A stretch of 64,000 nucleotides of DNA, from positions 248,001 to 312,000 of the forward strand of contig JAOWBW010000360.1 of NCBI GenBank assembly GCA_026119855.1. The letters run 5' to 3'. Positions within the stretch are counted from its first letter, which is position 1. The number at the start of each line of letters is the position of its first letter. The notes under the pieces were generated by a model. The model worked only from the letters and a program-made list of their open reading frames with translations, had not been told where the DNA came from and did not search any database. The position numbers were made by a program, and so were the translations under genes. The DNA is from Campanula takesimana (lineage: Eukaryota; Streptophyta; Magnoliopsida; Asterales; Campanulaceae). Below, in pieces: positions 1-12,203 of this stretch.

Positions 1-191
1 TGTTCATAACCATAGTGAAACAAAATTTAAACCCAGATGGGTTATCAGATCAGAAGTGAAGATGGGGTAGGTTTACGGGGATGAGATATGGGAAATCTGG
101 GAATTCATTTATTTCCTTTTTTCTTTTTCTTTTTCTATGGATTGACCAACATAAAAGGTCGAAAATACCCATCACGTGATGAGTCACGTGC

Positions 192-336
192 AATTTAACG
201 TTAGATTTCTAACGCCCGTTTGAGCTGGGGGTAAAGTGGGAAAATTGGAAACTTAGGTACCAAAGAGACCGACTTTTCAAACGGGGGTGCAAAGTGGAAA
301 TCGGTGGATACTTTGGGGGTAAAATGTATTTTGGCC
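192..336 (-). repeat. One-ended MULE-type TIR fragment (copy 1)
   Basis: The stretch ends with the recurring block (GGTGCAAAGTGG, then GGTGGATACTTTGGGGGTAAAATG, then GGCC) that forms the right TIR of the MULE at 27440-27584 and, reversed, the left TIR at 10888-11034. Only one end is present, so this is a fragment or the decayed half of an element. Confidence 0.6.
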
Positions 337-540
337 TTTGCTTTAATTTGTTTTAGTATCACTAAAATAAATAAATAAATTATTAGTAATTTATATTGAT
401 ATTACACTTTTACAATTTGTAATAAATAGTGTAAAAATATTTTATAAAATTTATCATATATGAAAGGATTGGAAAATTAAATTTAAGGAAGGTTGAGAGT
501 AAAAATGACAGAAATACCCATCATGTGACATGCACATGAT

Positions 541-680
541 CAATTTCGTTAAATTTCTAACATTTGTTAGGGTCCAGGGGGCAAAGTGGGATACATTGGG
601 TACCACTTAGACACATATTTCGCGCTGGGGTGCAAAGTGGGATTCGGTGTATAATTGAGGGGGTTAAACATATTTAAGCC
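541..680 (-). repeat. One-ended MULE-type TIR fragment (copy 2)
   Basis: This is a second, more diverged copy of the same TIR in the same orientation as the copy about 350 bp to its left. Recognisable parts are GGGCAAAGTGGGATAC, GGGTGCAAAGTGGGATTCGG and a terminal AAGCC. No matching opposite end is visible. Confidence 0.5.
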
Positions 681-2254
681 TAAAATAAAAACAAGTGAAA
701 AATCATCAATCATTACCACTCTTACGACTTTGGGAGCTGCTACTACCACCACGACAACCCCTCCGTCCACTTCCATTTGAATTTAGTTATTGACCAATAG
801 AAATCAACGCTAGGAGGCTGCTGCTGTTGGAGCATAGATCTCATCATTTCTTCTGGGGTTATAAATCAGTCCATCGCTAACTAAATGAAGCTTGTGATAC
901 CATTTTAAGTTCTTCAGGTGTTATAAATCTATGAAAATCAAATTTCTCAAACACAGCTTGTGATACTTGTTGCCACTTCTGTGAGTTATGGTTTTCTAGA
1001 TGTGGACATAAATAATTGTTGCAACAAACTCATCGAAATTTATAAGGTCATCTGTGTTAGTGTCTATCTGTTTCGATCAAACAAATAACATCAAAAATTC
1101 TGAACTCTTGATAAAGAATCTACAAATAATTACAAAATGGTGCTTATTATGCTAAACGGTAACATTTCATAAGAATAAGAAAACGTAAGACGAAATTTGG
1201 GTTTTTAACGGTAGGGAATAGCATGGATAGAAACGCACACAAGCGAATAGGCGTGTTCTGAAAATGCAAGGATGACAAACATACCTTCTTTAGCACCATA
1301 AACACGAATAATATGATAACCGCATCCATCTACTTTTGTTATTCACTTAGATTGCACGCTCAAGTCATTTTTTCCAATTCATTTTTGAGGTAATATGTTG
1401 ACACTCTGTTCCTTCCAACTTGTTTGCAAAAAACGTTTGGTATTGTGAATCAAACAGGTTACGCAAGTTACAGAGAATGAGTTGGGCATCTCGACGATTT
1501 CTATGTTAAATTAGAGAAATAGAGGGTTAAAGCTTAACTATGTCCAAGAGAAGAGACTTGATATTGTAGATTTTGACGGATCAATTTGATACGTTGGTTT
1601 TTAAAAATGCATCCACGTGTCATAATCTGAATGGGATCTGAATTTTCACTCTTTTTAACTGTCGATCCCCTCCAAATTTGCTCCCTTATAACTAAATTTA
1701 CAATCTAATGGAGTATTAGTACAGCTAATAGATCTTCTTCATCCCATACTGAATACTGCAGTTTCATTTTTTAATGTGCAATTTTACCTCCGCGCACATA
1801 AAACAAACAAATTAACTTACACTCCTATGTAAAAGTGACACTTCAACACTGATCAAAGCTGAATTAACGATTTGGGCCGGCGCAATAACTAAAAGCTTCT
1901 ACGAAGCCAGTTGTTTTTATATTGTATTGTCGAAAGAAACAACACAGAGTTTACTGATTATACTCTGATATCAAAATTAAAGTAAAATCACAAAGTAAAT
2001 GACAATTACATCAGCAGATAAAACAAGGTTACAGATCCTTTCCGCCAGGACCACAAAACTCAACCAGGGTAAGTAAAATTACAGGGAATACAAAAATGAA
2101 TAGAGCGTAAAAAATGCCCACATTTCATGCCATAAAGCATCAAACTTTCTTTATTTTCCGCACCTATTATTGACTTCCAGATTGCTCCGATGTTTATAAT
2201 AAACTGACTGAAAAAGAATCAACTCACTGAGTTTGTCAAGCTGATTTGGCCATC

Positions 2255-5200
2255 TCATTTGGATGAGAACCTGCTGCTTACGGCATCATAGCTTGGAACG
2301 TAAATAACTGCATAAATGGGTTCAAAAGGGTCAAATACCAATGAAAATGCCAAACAATATTTTTTTTTCTAATAAACTGAAAAATTACCATCTCCGTGAG
2401 ATGCCATTGTGAGAGGGGAGGAAAGAAGCTTCTGGACAATTGAAGTAATATCATTTGGTGTTACTTCATCCACAGCTTTCAGAAAATGTTCGACGGGTTT
2501 TCTGGAAAATAACAATAACAATAATGTGTATAATCTCAAGTGACTGGAGGAAATACTCCCTCCGTCCAAGAATGATGTTCCCATTTTCTTAGTTGTCAAC
2601 TTAAATGAACATTGAGCAACGGTTTTAGGTTAATGTAATTATCCTAAAGGAAATCCAAAAATTGACATTATTTATAACGGTATATAAATAATAATAATCA
2701 GATTTTCATTAGACTAATAAGATTAACATTAAAATTATTGATCAAATTTCATTCAAATTGACAACTAAAAAGTGGGAAGAGGGAGTAGATAGGTCACACC
2801 TGTCTCCATAAGTCAAAACTTGTCTGCCGATATCTTCGGATGCAACCGCCTATAAAATAAAACCTCAATCATAAGAAAATTTGTATGGAAGTACTAACAA
2901 AACCAAAATGGAAGTCATGAAGTGGAATCAAATTGCATACTCTAGACTCGAGGTTCATTAGAATGGCAGACTTTGTTGAATGTTTGGCACGATCTAGCTG
3001 TTTCTGATCAACTGCAGAAATAGTAGGAAGGATTAATATGGCAACTACCACCAAAGATAACTCAATATGAAATGGTCTTGAATTTATTTAAAAAAAATTA
3101 TCCATAGGGGAGATAGCTGGGGTAAGTAAGATAATAGATGAAATACAGATATAATGCAATCGAAATTAAAAAGAAGGATAAGACACCTTCTCCGGGAGCA
3201 GTAACTGCAATAAGTTCTCTTGTTGCTATATCAATGGCTTGTGATATAAAGTCGGAGCTCTGGTTCCAAACAAAGAGAGTATCCACAATTTAGATCATCA
3301 CATGGCATTTAAAAATAATGGTTACAACAATGATAATCCTTACAAAAATAATAACAACAATATTAATGGCTAATTACCAAAGATAAGAAAAAGAGTAATC
3401 ACTAAAATTAGAGGCTGAAAATATTAATCCAAGGAAAGGTTGATTCGTGAAAGAGAATCAGATGGGACATTGGAAATTTGGTGTAAACAACTTCATCGAC
3501 TCTATAACAAATACCCGCTGGACCACCTACTTCTATTTAATTTTCACTCTTTTAACGGATGAACTGCAAGCTCTTAAAGGAATTTCAAAACATAAGCATC
3601 TGGAATGACAGGTGGAACATGTCCGTATCCTAAGGGTGATGTCTATGTTCCAGCCATTTATTAAGCCTGCCCCTGAAAACAGTATAATTCTCTTCGGCCA
3701 ACATATCCAGCTGGATTACGTATCTGTTTCTAGCCTGGATTATATTGTTAGGTAGCCCTTGGTTATATTCACAAAAACGTGAGGCAAATCAACACAAAAG
3801 GATTCAAAGTGATAGGGGGTAAGTCAACCTATGAGAACTCAAACTACCACACAGAGGTACCTGCCATACTGAATGCCAAGTACCTTGATAAATAAACCAG
3901 GCTGCCAGGGTCATGATGATAGAGAGAGGAATCGGAAAGCAGGTGCAAAATTAGAATATATTTATTTATTTTTATAAAGGAAAAAAATTATTAATAGGAA
4001 GACAGGTACAAAGAGTAGAGGACCTGAATTATTAATCCTAACAGCCCCTTGATTTTCACTACAAAAGTTTAACTACCAAAAGTCTAGCCAGCTCTTCCTC
4101 TGACGTCTGACCCCCTTTCCATTCTGATGCTCAAATCTGGTCTGTTGAATTCTTTTGCAATTCAAATTATTACCAACTTAACACCCAAATTATTCACAGT
4201 AACAGCTCCTTGATTTTCTCTACCAACATTAAACTTACCTAAAAACTTCCTAGTTCCAACTCCGACCACCTTTCCACCACCATCTAAGGCTCTTCTTCCC
4301 CTTGGTAACCCATTACAAAGAGACTGATCAGAAGTTGTAACTGGCGATATTACGCCCAAGTTTCCCCAAGTTCGAATGACCAACTAAACTGCTCCGCTTC
4401 CTTACCATCATCGATATACATCGGACATGACCCCATTCCCATGATTGTAGTTTTATCTTCAAAAATCTGCAGTTTATAACAGAAACTTCAGAAAGAGACC
4501 GCCAGTGAAGATTGGATAATTCATCCCTCTCTAACAAGGGTACACGAACAAACTCCCAAGATGTGACTCAATTCCCATCGAGTTCTAAGAAACCTCCGCA
4601 TGACGAGAATTTTAGACTCGAGCAGTCTCCGCACCTTAACATTCACTGTCGTCTTCCAAGCCATTGTAACCGAAGATGCAATATCCGACTCTGACCTCAC
4701 ATACTTGTCAAACTTTCCCACTAAGCAAAACTTAAGAAACATGATCCTGTACTTGAAATCAGCCTCATCTAGCTGGATGAAAACTCCTGAATCCGTGCAA
4801 TGACCTTTGATTTTCCATCTAAGGATAGAAACGGAAGATCAGCCACCCTCTGATAGGATAGCTTAGACATGATCAGCAGAATTAGACCATGAAGATAGAA
4901 AAAGGGAGAATTTCTAGAGAGCAGTTCCAAGTGCAAAAATAGATCACACCAAATATTTGAACTCAAATCCAATAATCTCAGCATACCTGCTCCCATGGCT
5001 GTCTACCCTAAATGTGCGGTAGGTAGTTCCACAACATTTGAGAAGACTGAGAAATGTAACTTTGTGAGAGAGAACTACTCTGCTCAACTCAGCGGTCACC
5101 TCAATTAATCGGGTCTGCTGCATGAATCCTCTTTCCATGTGGTGCAATGCACATAAAACCTTTCTATTGTTGCTGTCCATGTAGTTTGCTTTTACCCTAT

Positions 5201-8200
5201 CTCTGGATTTCCTAACAAATGCACTTGGTCAACTACTTTGAATGTGTCCATACCACCTCAACCAGTTTTATATTCACTTTACCTTATACCAGGATGACAC
5301 TTAACTCTCTTTCCTGACTCTTCCAGGTTTAACCCAGCAGAAGTTGGTTGAATATGAAAAGTTTCAACTCAAGAATGATCATATTGGAATATTGCCCTTC
5401 GCATCTCTTCATTTGCAAAGAAATATTCCCTAGACTGTTGAAAGTTTCCTCTAAAATTCTATACTTATGCACACAAACTCACAAGTATCAACATAATCTC
5501 AATTTTGTTAAGTTAATAAAAGTGATGTAAATATTCTCTAGGCTTTTTTTTTAGTAAAAATGTGTTTTTCATGAGCTTGTCGAGTCGAGTTTGAGCTTAT
5601 TGAGTCGAGTTCGAGCCGGTCGAAAACAAAAATTCAAGTTTAACGAGCTTACCGAGCGGAACTCGAGCTTTTAATGAGCTAAACGAGTTGAACACGGCCG
5701 GCTCGATAACGAAATGAGCTTGACAATCGGTTCGAGCTCGAGTCGAGTTACGACTCGAGCTCACTCAAGCTCGAGCTTTCACAAGCTGAGCCCGAGCCAG
5801 CTCGAATCGTATAACAACCCTATATATACCTCTTACGATGGCAAAACTCTAGATTAGCTCCCCAAATTTAAAGTGATAGGCTGATAGTTTAACACAAGTT
5901 GCAAGAGCTTCCTCAAACGATATAAGGATTCTACACTCTAGTTTCATGCACTTATACATATATACTCATAGGGAGGAAAACAGTATGATGAATGTTTCTT
6001 CTTCCACAATTGCAAGAATATGTTTCTCATGCATGCATCTATGATTTTTAACAAGTGAAAGAGAAAGAGTATAGCAACTCTCACATATGAATAAAGTAAC
6101 TTTGCAAGAACCACGTAATAAATAAGGAACTAAAAAGCATCACACTCAGTTAGAAATTCATTCAAATTCAATAAACAATTATATTGTGCGATGATATTTA
6201 TCAAAAGAGTTCTTACGGTGGTGCCCTGAATTCCAAAAATGGCACTATTGTTGTAAATTGAGTTGAATGCTGAGAAAGACTCCATTTTGGGATATTCGTT
6301 CAAGACTCGAAGATCTGCTCAGCACAATAACATGGATATCAAACATCATGCACCCAGGTAAGAAAGAATGGACACTAAGACGCTGATCTCACAAGAGGAC
6401 CGACCATCCTGACCGAGACACTAATATGAGAGGATAAAACGCTAACATTTTCTACATGGATGGGGAGGGGGTGCGTATATGCACATATTCTACTCCCTCC
6501 GTCCCAAAATTAATGACCAAATTTACATAAAATTTGGTCATTCATTTTGGGACAAAGGGATTAGCTTCACCAGTAGAGCACATGCATACAATTCCAGGTT
6601 AATGTACAAACCAACCACAGAGCAGTATCACAAATAACTTACACAGTCGTGAGTACATCCCTTTTCCAGGTCCCCCAGCTGAGAAAGATCCACCACCTCC
6701 CATTAGCATCTACAAGAATAACAAGATTGTGGATCTCAAAATTTTCCTCGAGTTGACTTCTTGTCGATTAAACAAATACTCCCTCTCGTTCGGGATAAAT
6801 GTTCGATATTCCTTTTTGGGTTGTAAAATAAGTGCCCTCTTCGTATACTTTCTTTCCTTGAACTATTACATTCACCATTTTATCCAGATTGGTTCTTTCT
6901 TTAAATAAACAGTCCACCCCCACATGGGCAGGCTTTGTGAATTCCAACACATAATAATATTTAGGCCAACTTACATTCACACACCCAAAGTATCCACCAA
7001 ATCCCACTTTGTAGCCCAATTTGAAAACTGAGTCTGGTAATTTAGTTTTGAAATTGTCCCACTTTTCCCCCTGACATGCACTTGGTCAGGGGATAGTGGG
7101 ATGATTTGGAAAGTGTCACAGGGTGAAGTGGGACGATTTGGAAATTGAAGCACCAAATAGACCCACTTTTCAAACTAGGGTGCAAAATGAGATTTGGTGG
7201 GTACTTTGGGGGGATAATTGTAATTTAGCCTAATATTTATGATTGAGCCAATTCACTTTTCTTAATGTGTTGTTTGGTCAAACAAGAAACTCATTTTAAA
7301 ATTGAGGGAGTGCAAATGTAAGACACATTTTACACTGTTTACACTTATACAATAAGACATCACGAACTTAAACTCTTTAGTAACACAGATTTTATGTCAT
7401 ATCTCCTTTAATAGCACTAAAGACACAACCTGATTTGTATGGAACATATAAGAGTAACATCATTTTTGTAAAACAGAATGAAAGAAATAAGCAGTAAGCT
7501 TTAAGATGTCGAAACACAAAACCTGAAGGACTGTCAATGTCATGGCATCCTTAACCTTGAGCCAACCACCAGGAAGTTCAAATCCAAGAGCAAAGTGAGT
7601 TCTCTGGTTGACATCAAGGGGAAAGATAGTCAATGAGAGTAAAAAAGATATACAGTATGAACAAAAATTGACTTTATTCAATAAAGGGGGTTTCATGTGA
7701 CTTACCCCTGTATCAGCTTGACAGCGATGATCACCTCCAACATACACTGATTTTGGCTCTTCAGGGCGAGCAACACTAGGAAGATCAGATAGAAGTGGCT
7801 CTGCATATTTTACCAGTTCATCATGGTCCACGCCTGATGCAGCGAGGACCATCCGAGGAGCAGTAAAGTTTGCCTAAAAGACAAAGCAAGGCAGCTATAA
7901 ATTAACAAAACGACTCCAAGGCAATATACAACGAACAGAGACATCAAAAAGGTTAGAATAATCTGTGCAACATGCAATAGCACAAATAAGCTCCCAATAT
8001 AAACCATATGTTTCAGGACTCACTGCAACAAACTCTTCCAAAATGGTACTGTTCAATCTGTTTATTGAAGATTCGGTGGCCATAAGTGGGTTTGCCAGAG
8101 CTCCAGAATAGCCAGCTGAATGAAGTGCTTCCATGAGCAAGGCCTCAGGATTGTTGGGGTATTCACTAATCTCAGCTTTCACTTTCTGAAGCTGTATTGG

Positions 8201-10362
8201 ATAAGATATGCCTTCAGCGCAAATTAAAATGACAGCGTAGAAATATGGCAGCATATGAATACAATTCACGCTATTGGAAGTACCTGTTCATTGACTTCCC
8301 ATTCAAGGAAAACAGGATTTCTCACAGAGTCGACAAGTAGCTCAACCATCTGAGGTACATATGTCTTCAAAGCATCGTAGGTGTAACTCATTTGCTCACG
8401 TGAAGCCGCGGCATTCACATGGCCACCAATTGCCTCCACCTCCCGCACAATTCGCAAATGGCTTCTGTTAGTTGTGCTTTTGAATGACATACGTTCCAGG
8501 AGGTGTGTAACCCCGAATGACTCTGGTGTTTCATAGATTGAGCCAGAATCAACATACAACCCAATGGAGGCGCCAGGGTTCTGTTCAACAAATTCAATCG
8601 AGGATAGAGCGTTACAAATCAAATTCAGGACACATTGCACTTGCATATGTCTCATAGTCTATTACAAAAATAATTTTCTAGAACTTGTAAATTTAGTGTT
8701 TGGACTAAACCGTTAAATAAAAAGGATCAGAATTGAGAATGCCTGGAGAAGTATTTATGCATGTTTTCTATACTACTCCATCTGTCCGAGTTTAAGATTC
8801 TTAGTATTTTTGTTGTTTGTCTAAAGGAACTTTGAGCAATAATTATAGGTTAATCTAATTATTTTAACAAAAATCTAAAACTTGTTATTGATAGTATTTA
8901 TAATGGTGTACCAATAACAAGTTTTAGATTTTTATTAAGATAATTAAATTAACCAATAATTATTGACAAAGTTCCTTCAAACAAATAGTAAAAAAAAAAA
9001 CTAAGAACCTTAAACTGGGACGGAGGTAGTAAAAGATAATATAGATTGTGTTCTCCATGCACATCATAATAAAACCCTCGGAGTACTTGAGATGTATCAA
9101 AAAATTGTTAGTAGATTATTTTTGTCATTCAACTAACAATATCTTAGCATATGCTTTCTGATTCGGTCCTCAATACAGAAAGTAAAAAATAGACTTAAGA
9201 ACCAGAATTTAAAAACTAGATTTAACAAATGTATTTAGATAAATTGTGTTTAAGATACACAGGAAATGAAAATGAAAAGAACAGAGTCACTTACTGTTGA
9301 ATCCTCGGAAGCAATTTTAATGCCATTGGGTAGAGTCGTTATCTTGGTCTTGCTAGGTTCAACATTATCAGGCAAATGAGGTGGGATCTCAATGTCCTTA
9401 AGTGGGAAGTCGAGAGGAGGTAGCTTAGTGGAACTTTCTCCAGTAAGCCAACTAAACAAGCCCCCAGCAGATGGTGCCTTGGCTGCAACAGCACTTGAAC
9501 TTGCAAAAAACCTGGCCAAGGGCACACTGCTTGCACGACCCTATACAATCATAGCATGTATTAAAACTATATATCAGGCTCACCATACATAACAGAACAC
9601 AGTAATATACAAAAAAATCCGCCAGCTATCTTAAGTACAGAAATATTTCTAATAAAATTTTATCGGAGTACATTCCCCTGCTCCTTAAATTTCTGCATTA
9701 TAACACCAATTTCGAAGAAAATTGAAAAGAAAAAATGAGAGATGACAATTCTAATAAAGAAATAAATTAAAGTCCTGTGCACAACAATTACCTTAATGAT
9801 AAAAGCATTATTCAACTGAAACTACTTATATTCTCCGCCACACTAACGCTTTCTCCACTACTCCTAGATTATGCCAAAAATAATGAGGTGCTAAATATAT
9901 TCAGCAAATATGAGCTAATATTGTATCGATAGTTTAAAGGATCCAATTCTAGAAACCTTCTGGCTTTTATATGAGAAACACCTACTATACATGATACCAA
10001 ATAAACTAGGGCGAACGTCTCCCACCCTCAAGAACACATTTTTCCGGGAAACCAAACGCTTCCCGCAACATAAGGAGAAAAAACATCGAAAACAGACAGG
10101 GAAAATGAAAAGTGAAGCACAATCAGATCTAACCATCAAACAGATTGACCCGATTAAGGCTTTGACTACACAAATCTCAAACCTCCATTTCTGATCGATT
10201 TACCCGTCAGAACCCCAATCAATCACACATACATACATATGCATATCATAAACTGAAATTAAGATAGAAATTAGGGTTAACGGAGGAATGGATTTGATTA
10301 AAAAACGAAAATCACTGACTGACCTTGAGAGCCCTAAGTCGAGAAGCTGATGTTCGGTACAT
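2255..10362 (-). CDS. MPPA: Mitochondrial-processing peptidase subunit alpha (complex III core protein)
   Basis: MPP removes presequences from imported matrix proteins. In plants the alpha/beta heterodimer is also the core-protein pair of the cytochrome bc1 complex in the inner membrane. I read 13 exons, all with GT/AG borders and matching phase: 10324-10362, 9295-9540, 8284-8580, 8024-8191, 7706-7873, 7523-7603, 6643-6709, 6217-6314, 3187-3259, 2941-3011, 2800-2849, 2389-2501 and 2255-2307. They total 1524 nt, 507 codons plus TGA, close to the usual plant length of about 500. The N-terminus (MYRTSASRLRALKGRASS) is Arg/Ser-rich like a matrix presequence. Exon 3 has HLLERMSFKST where the beta subunit has its HxxEH zinc site, so the site is degenerate as expected for alpha. 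Exon 7 encodes the glycine-rich loop GGGGSFSAGGPGKGM, characteristic of alpha and used to handle substrate. No stop or frameshift is visible. Intron 8 (2957 nt) is unusually long. Confidence 0.95.
2556..2785. mobile_element. Stowaway-like MITE in intron 11 of MPPA
   Basis: The element begins CTCCCTCCGTCC and ends in its approximate reverse complement (GGGAAGAGGGAG). The inner arms also pair (TTAGTTGTCA against TGACAACTAA), and TA dinucleotides flank both ends (2554-2555, 2786-2787). This is the terminal sequence and TA target of Tc1/mariner Stowaway MITEs. It fills 230 of the 298 bases of the intron, leaving about 14 bp to the donor and about 54 bp to the acceptor. Confidence 0.85.
3260..6216 (-). 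other. Intron 8 of MPPA, unusually long
   Basis: The intron is bounded by donor GTAAGA (after 6217) and an acceptor ending CCAG (before 3259). Apart from a CTCGAG-rich repeat at about 5570-5815 I see no clear transposon ends and no coding sequence in it. Its size compared with the other introns (81-813 nt) suggests one or more old insertions that I cannot delimit. Confidence 0.7.
5570..5815. repeat. GAGCTCGAGTCGAG-rich dispersed repeat
   Basis: The stretch is built from repeated, partly palindromic words (GAGTCGAG, TTCGAGC, GAGCTCGAG, GCTCGATAAC) in both orientations. This GAGCTCGAG-type repeat is common in plant genomes and often belongs to non-autonomous DNA transposons. I could not define its ends or a target duplication. 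Confidence 0.5.
6493..6561. mobile_element. Very short Stowaway-like MITE hairpin in intron 7 of MPPA
   Basis: The 69-bp unit starts CTCCCTCCGTCCCAAAAT and ends ATTTTGGGACAAAGGGAT, with inner arms AATGACCAAATTT and AAATTTGGTCATT. It is almost entirely one inverted repeat. TA flanks both sides (6491-6492, 6562-6563). It looks like an internally deleted Stowaway MITE reduced to its two TIRs. Confidence 0.8.
6964..7230. mobile_element. Complete MULE-type MITE in intron 6 of MPPA, 9-bp target duplication
   Basis: The element runs from GGCCAACTTACATT to AATTGTAATTTAGCC, with long terminal inverted repeats containing CCAAAGTATCCACCAAATC and its reversed counterpart. An exact 9-bp duplication, TAATATTTA, flanks it (6955-6963 and 7231-7239). 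Long TIRs with 9-bp duplications are the Mutator superfamily signature. It belongs to the same family as the larger copy at 10888-27584. Weak CTCCCTC/GAGGGAG ends at about 6777 and 7310 suggest it may sit in an older decayed MITE. Confidence 0.85.
8771..9031. mobile_element. Stowaway-like MITE in intron 2 of MPPA
   Basis: Left end TACTACTCCATCTGTCC and the reversed right end TACTACCTCCGTCCC match. The arms continue pairing with AGTTTAAGATTCTTAG against CTAAGAACCTTAAACT, and inside with AACAAGTTTTAGATTTTT. TA is present at both ends. The element is about 260 bp, non-coding, and potentially one long hairpin. Confidence 0.8.
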
Positions 10363-10684
10363 GATGATTTAATCAATCCAACGCAGAGAAACGCGAATCA
10401 AAATTTGATTTCACTGTGATTTTGAGTTGTTGTCTCTGGCTGGGATTAATGATGATTTAAGAGGCGAGAACGGCGACTGGGCACTCCGACGCGTGCGAAA
10501 AACTCTTTCCTTGCATTACCAAGCCCATTAACTAACTGTATGGGCTTATAATCGCCCCTTTTTATTTAGGTTCGGCTGAAGTCATATACTTATTCCTTTT
10601 TTTTATGGTCCATTAGTGACAACTAGGCAAATAAATTGGGCTTTTGCAATTTAGTATGTAGGCTCCATATATATATGCATGCGT
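10363..10684 (-). promoter_or_regulatory. 5' UTR and proximal promoter of MPPA
   Basis: Only about 320 bp separate the MPPA start codon from the target duplication of the Pack-MULE nest at 10685. I see no strong TATA box. The 5' UTR is probably within about 10363-10480. More distant promoter elements, if the gene uses them, have been pushed about 18 kb away by the nested insertions. Confidence 0.5.
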
Positions 10685-11034
10685 GGAGGCAACGAGTTTT
10701 TAGCCATTTTAACATGCGTACTATTTGGGCGTAGTCAATCTGACATGCGTACTTAATAAACAGTAAATGTGACCTGCGTACTTTAGTTTCGTTTTCAATT
10801 TGACCTATTTTTCTAACGCCAGTTAAAATTTAACGAAAAAGTCAATGAAAGTTAACGTACTAGTTAGTTTGAAGTTGATTTTCCTTTGGCCAAATTACAT
10901 TTTACCCCCAAAGTATCCACCGATTCCCACTTTGCACCCCCGTTTGAAAAGTCGGTCTGTTTGGTACCTAAACTATCAAATTTTCTCACTTTGCACCCCA
11001 GCACTAACGAATGTTAGAAAATTTAACAGAATAG

Positions 11035-12184
11035 TGTTAGTACCCGACCTGGAAATGAGTTTATTAGGACTTTCCCAAAAGTACAAGGACTTTATAGGAA
11101 TTAGAAACCTTGCAAAGATTTGTCCCGGATTCCCGAAATACCTCATTTATGACAAAATCTATCAAAATAGGTAATAAATAGTTTCCTTAAAACCATGCAG
11201 AAACCCTAGCTTGAAAATCACGTCAGCCTGCATCCTTGGCCACGCGGCCAACCTTGCTGCGCGTCGATCTTGGCCACGCGGCCACTCTTGTCACCGGCTT
11301 AAGTCATGGCCAGGCGGCCAACTTTGCTCCAGATGATCTCAGCTGTCAGATCTTCCCCTCACTTTACTATATAAACCAATCCCATGCTATTGGTTTAGGG
11401 GTCCGATTTTGAGAGCTCTAAGTCCGAATTTTGGAGTTCTTAAACACAATTTTATCCATAATTAAGCATTCAAACACTCAAGGAGATCAAAGGTTTATTT
11501 CTTGCCACCATATGTAAGTTTTCTAACTTTTTCTTCATGTTCTTGCATCATTTTTAATGTAGATCTTTTATATTCATGTTCTTACATGTTTATTCATAGT
11601 TTCTTCATATGCTTTGCATGTTCATTCATATGTTCATAATATGTTCTTCGCATGTTCTTCGTGTTCATAGATTAAAACCTTATTTATGCTATATTTAGGG
11701 TTGTGATCTTCATAATTATATGTTATTTCATAGCCGATGATGATCTAGGGTTCATCAACCCGAGGATGATCTAGGAACTACTTCTAAACCCTAATCTTTA
11801 GGTAATTCCCCCCTCATTATGCATGATCTCGATTCTTCTGCCTATTCTAATTCTCTGCGAACTACGCTGACCTGAGCTTCTCACATTGAGAGGAACGTAG
11901 GCAATCTTCAGATCCGGTCTAAATCACTAACACACTACTAACACATTCATCATGATAGAAAGACCGATCAATTCGGGCAATAGGAGTGATAACGTTCAAT
12001 ATTCTTCTCTTGTTGTAATTTGACCCCCAAACCCACTAAAAATGCTTTTTTCAATGTTTTGACTTTAATTAAAACGGCGTGGAGACTCTCATAATTTTAA
12101 TGTCGTTAAGAATATTCCATTTGTAAATAAAAATAATCACAAGATACTTCCCATGCGTCGCTTCATCGGAAAGGGGTATTCACA
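11035..12184 (+). repeat. 5' LTR of the Tat-like element
   Basis: The LTR is bounded by TG...CA and followed by the primer site. U3 contains three copies of the word TGGCC(A)(C/G)GCGGCCA at 11237, 11271 and 11307, then a TATA box (CTATATAAA, 11367-11375). R/U5 contains a CTACG...CGTAG hairpin (11862-11900) and a primer-site-like TGGAGACTC at 12080. The 3' LTR has the closer match TGGCGACTT at the same place. Confidence 0.9.
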
Positions 12185-12185
12185 G

Positions 12186-12203
12186 TGGCGACTCTGCTGG
12201 GGA
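12186..12203 (+). other. Primer binding site, tRNA-Arg type
   Basis: TGGCGACTCTGCTGGGGA lies two bases after the LTR end. Its first nine bases match the complement of plant tRNA-Arg 3' ends (GAGTCG plus CCA). Ogre-type Ty3 elements are known to use tRNA-Arg. The element at 46745 has an even closer version. Confidence 0.7.

Larger units (their letters stand above)
1..2254. other. Intergenic region beyond the 3' end of the MPP alpha gene
   Basis: I see no convincing coding sequence here. The region is AT-rich and holds two fragments of a Mutator-like miniature element, listed separately. The last few hundred bases before 2255 probably contain the 3' untranslated region of the minus-strand peptidase gene, but I could not place a poly(A) site. 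Confidence 0.6.

Noticed and set aside
6777..7310. A larger Stowaway-like MITE around the MULE-MITE in MPPA intron 6
   Set aside because: Only about 8 bp of the ends match, the right flank lacks TA, and inner arms do not pair well.
7460..8655. Open frames continuing past MPPA exons into introns
   Set aside because: They are exon plus read-through of the adjacent intron. GT/AG sites with consistent phase give a better continuous protein.
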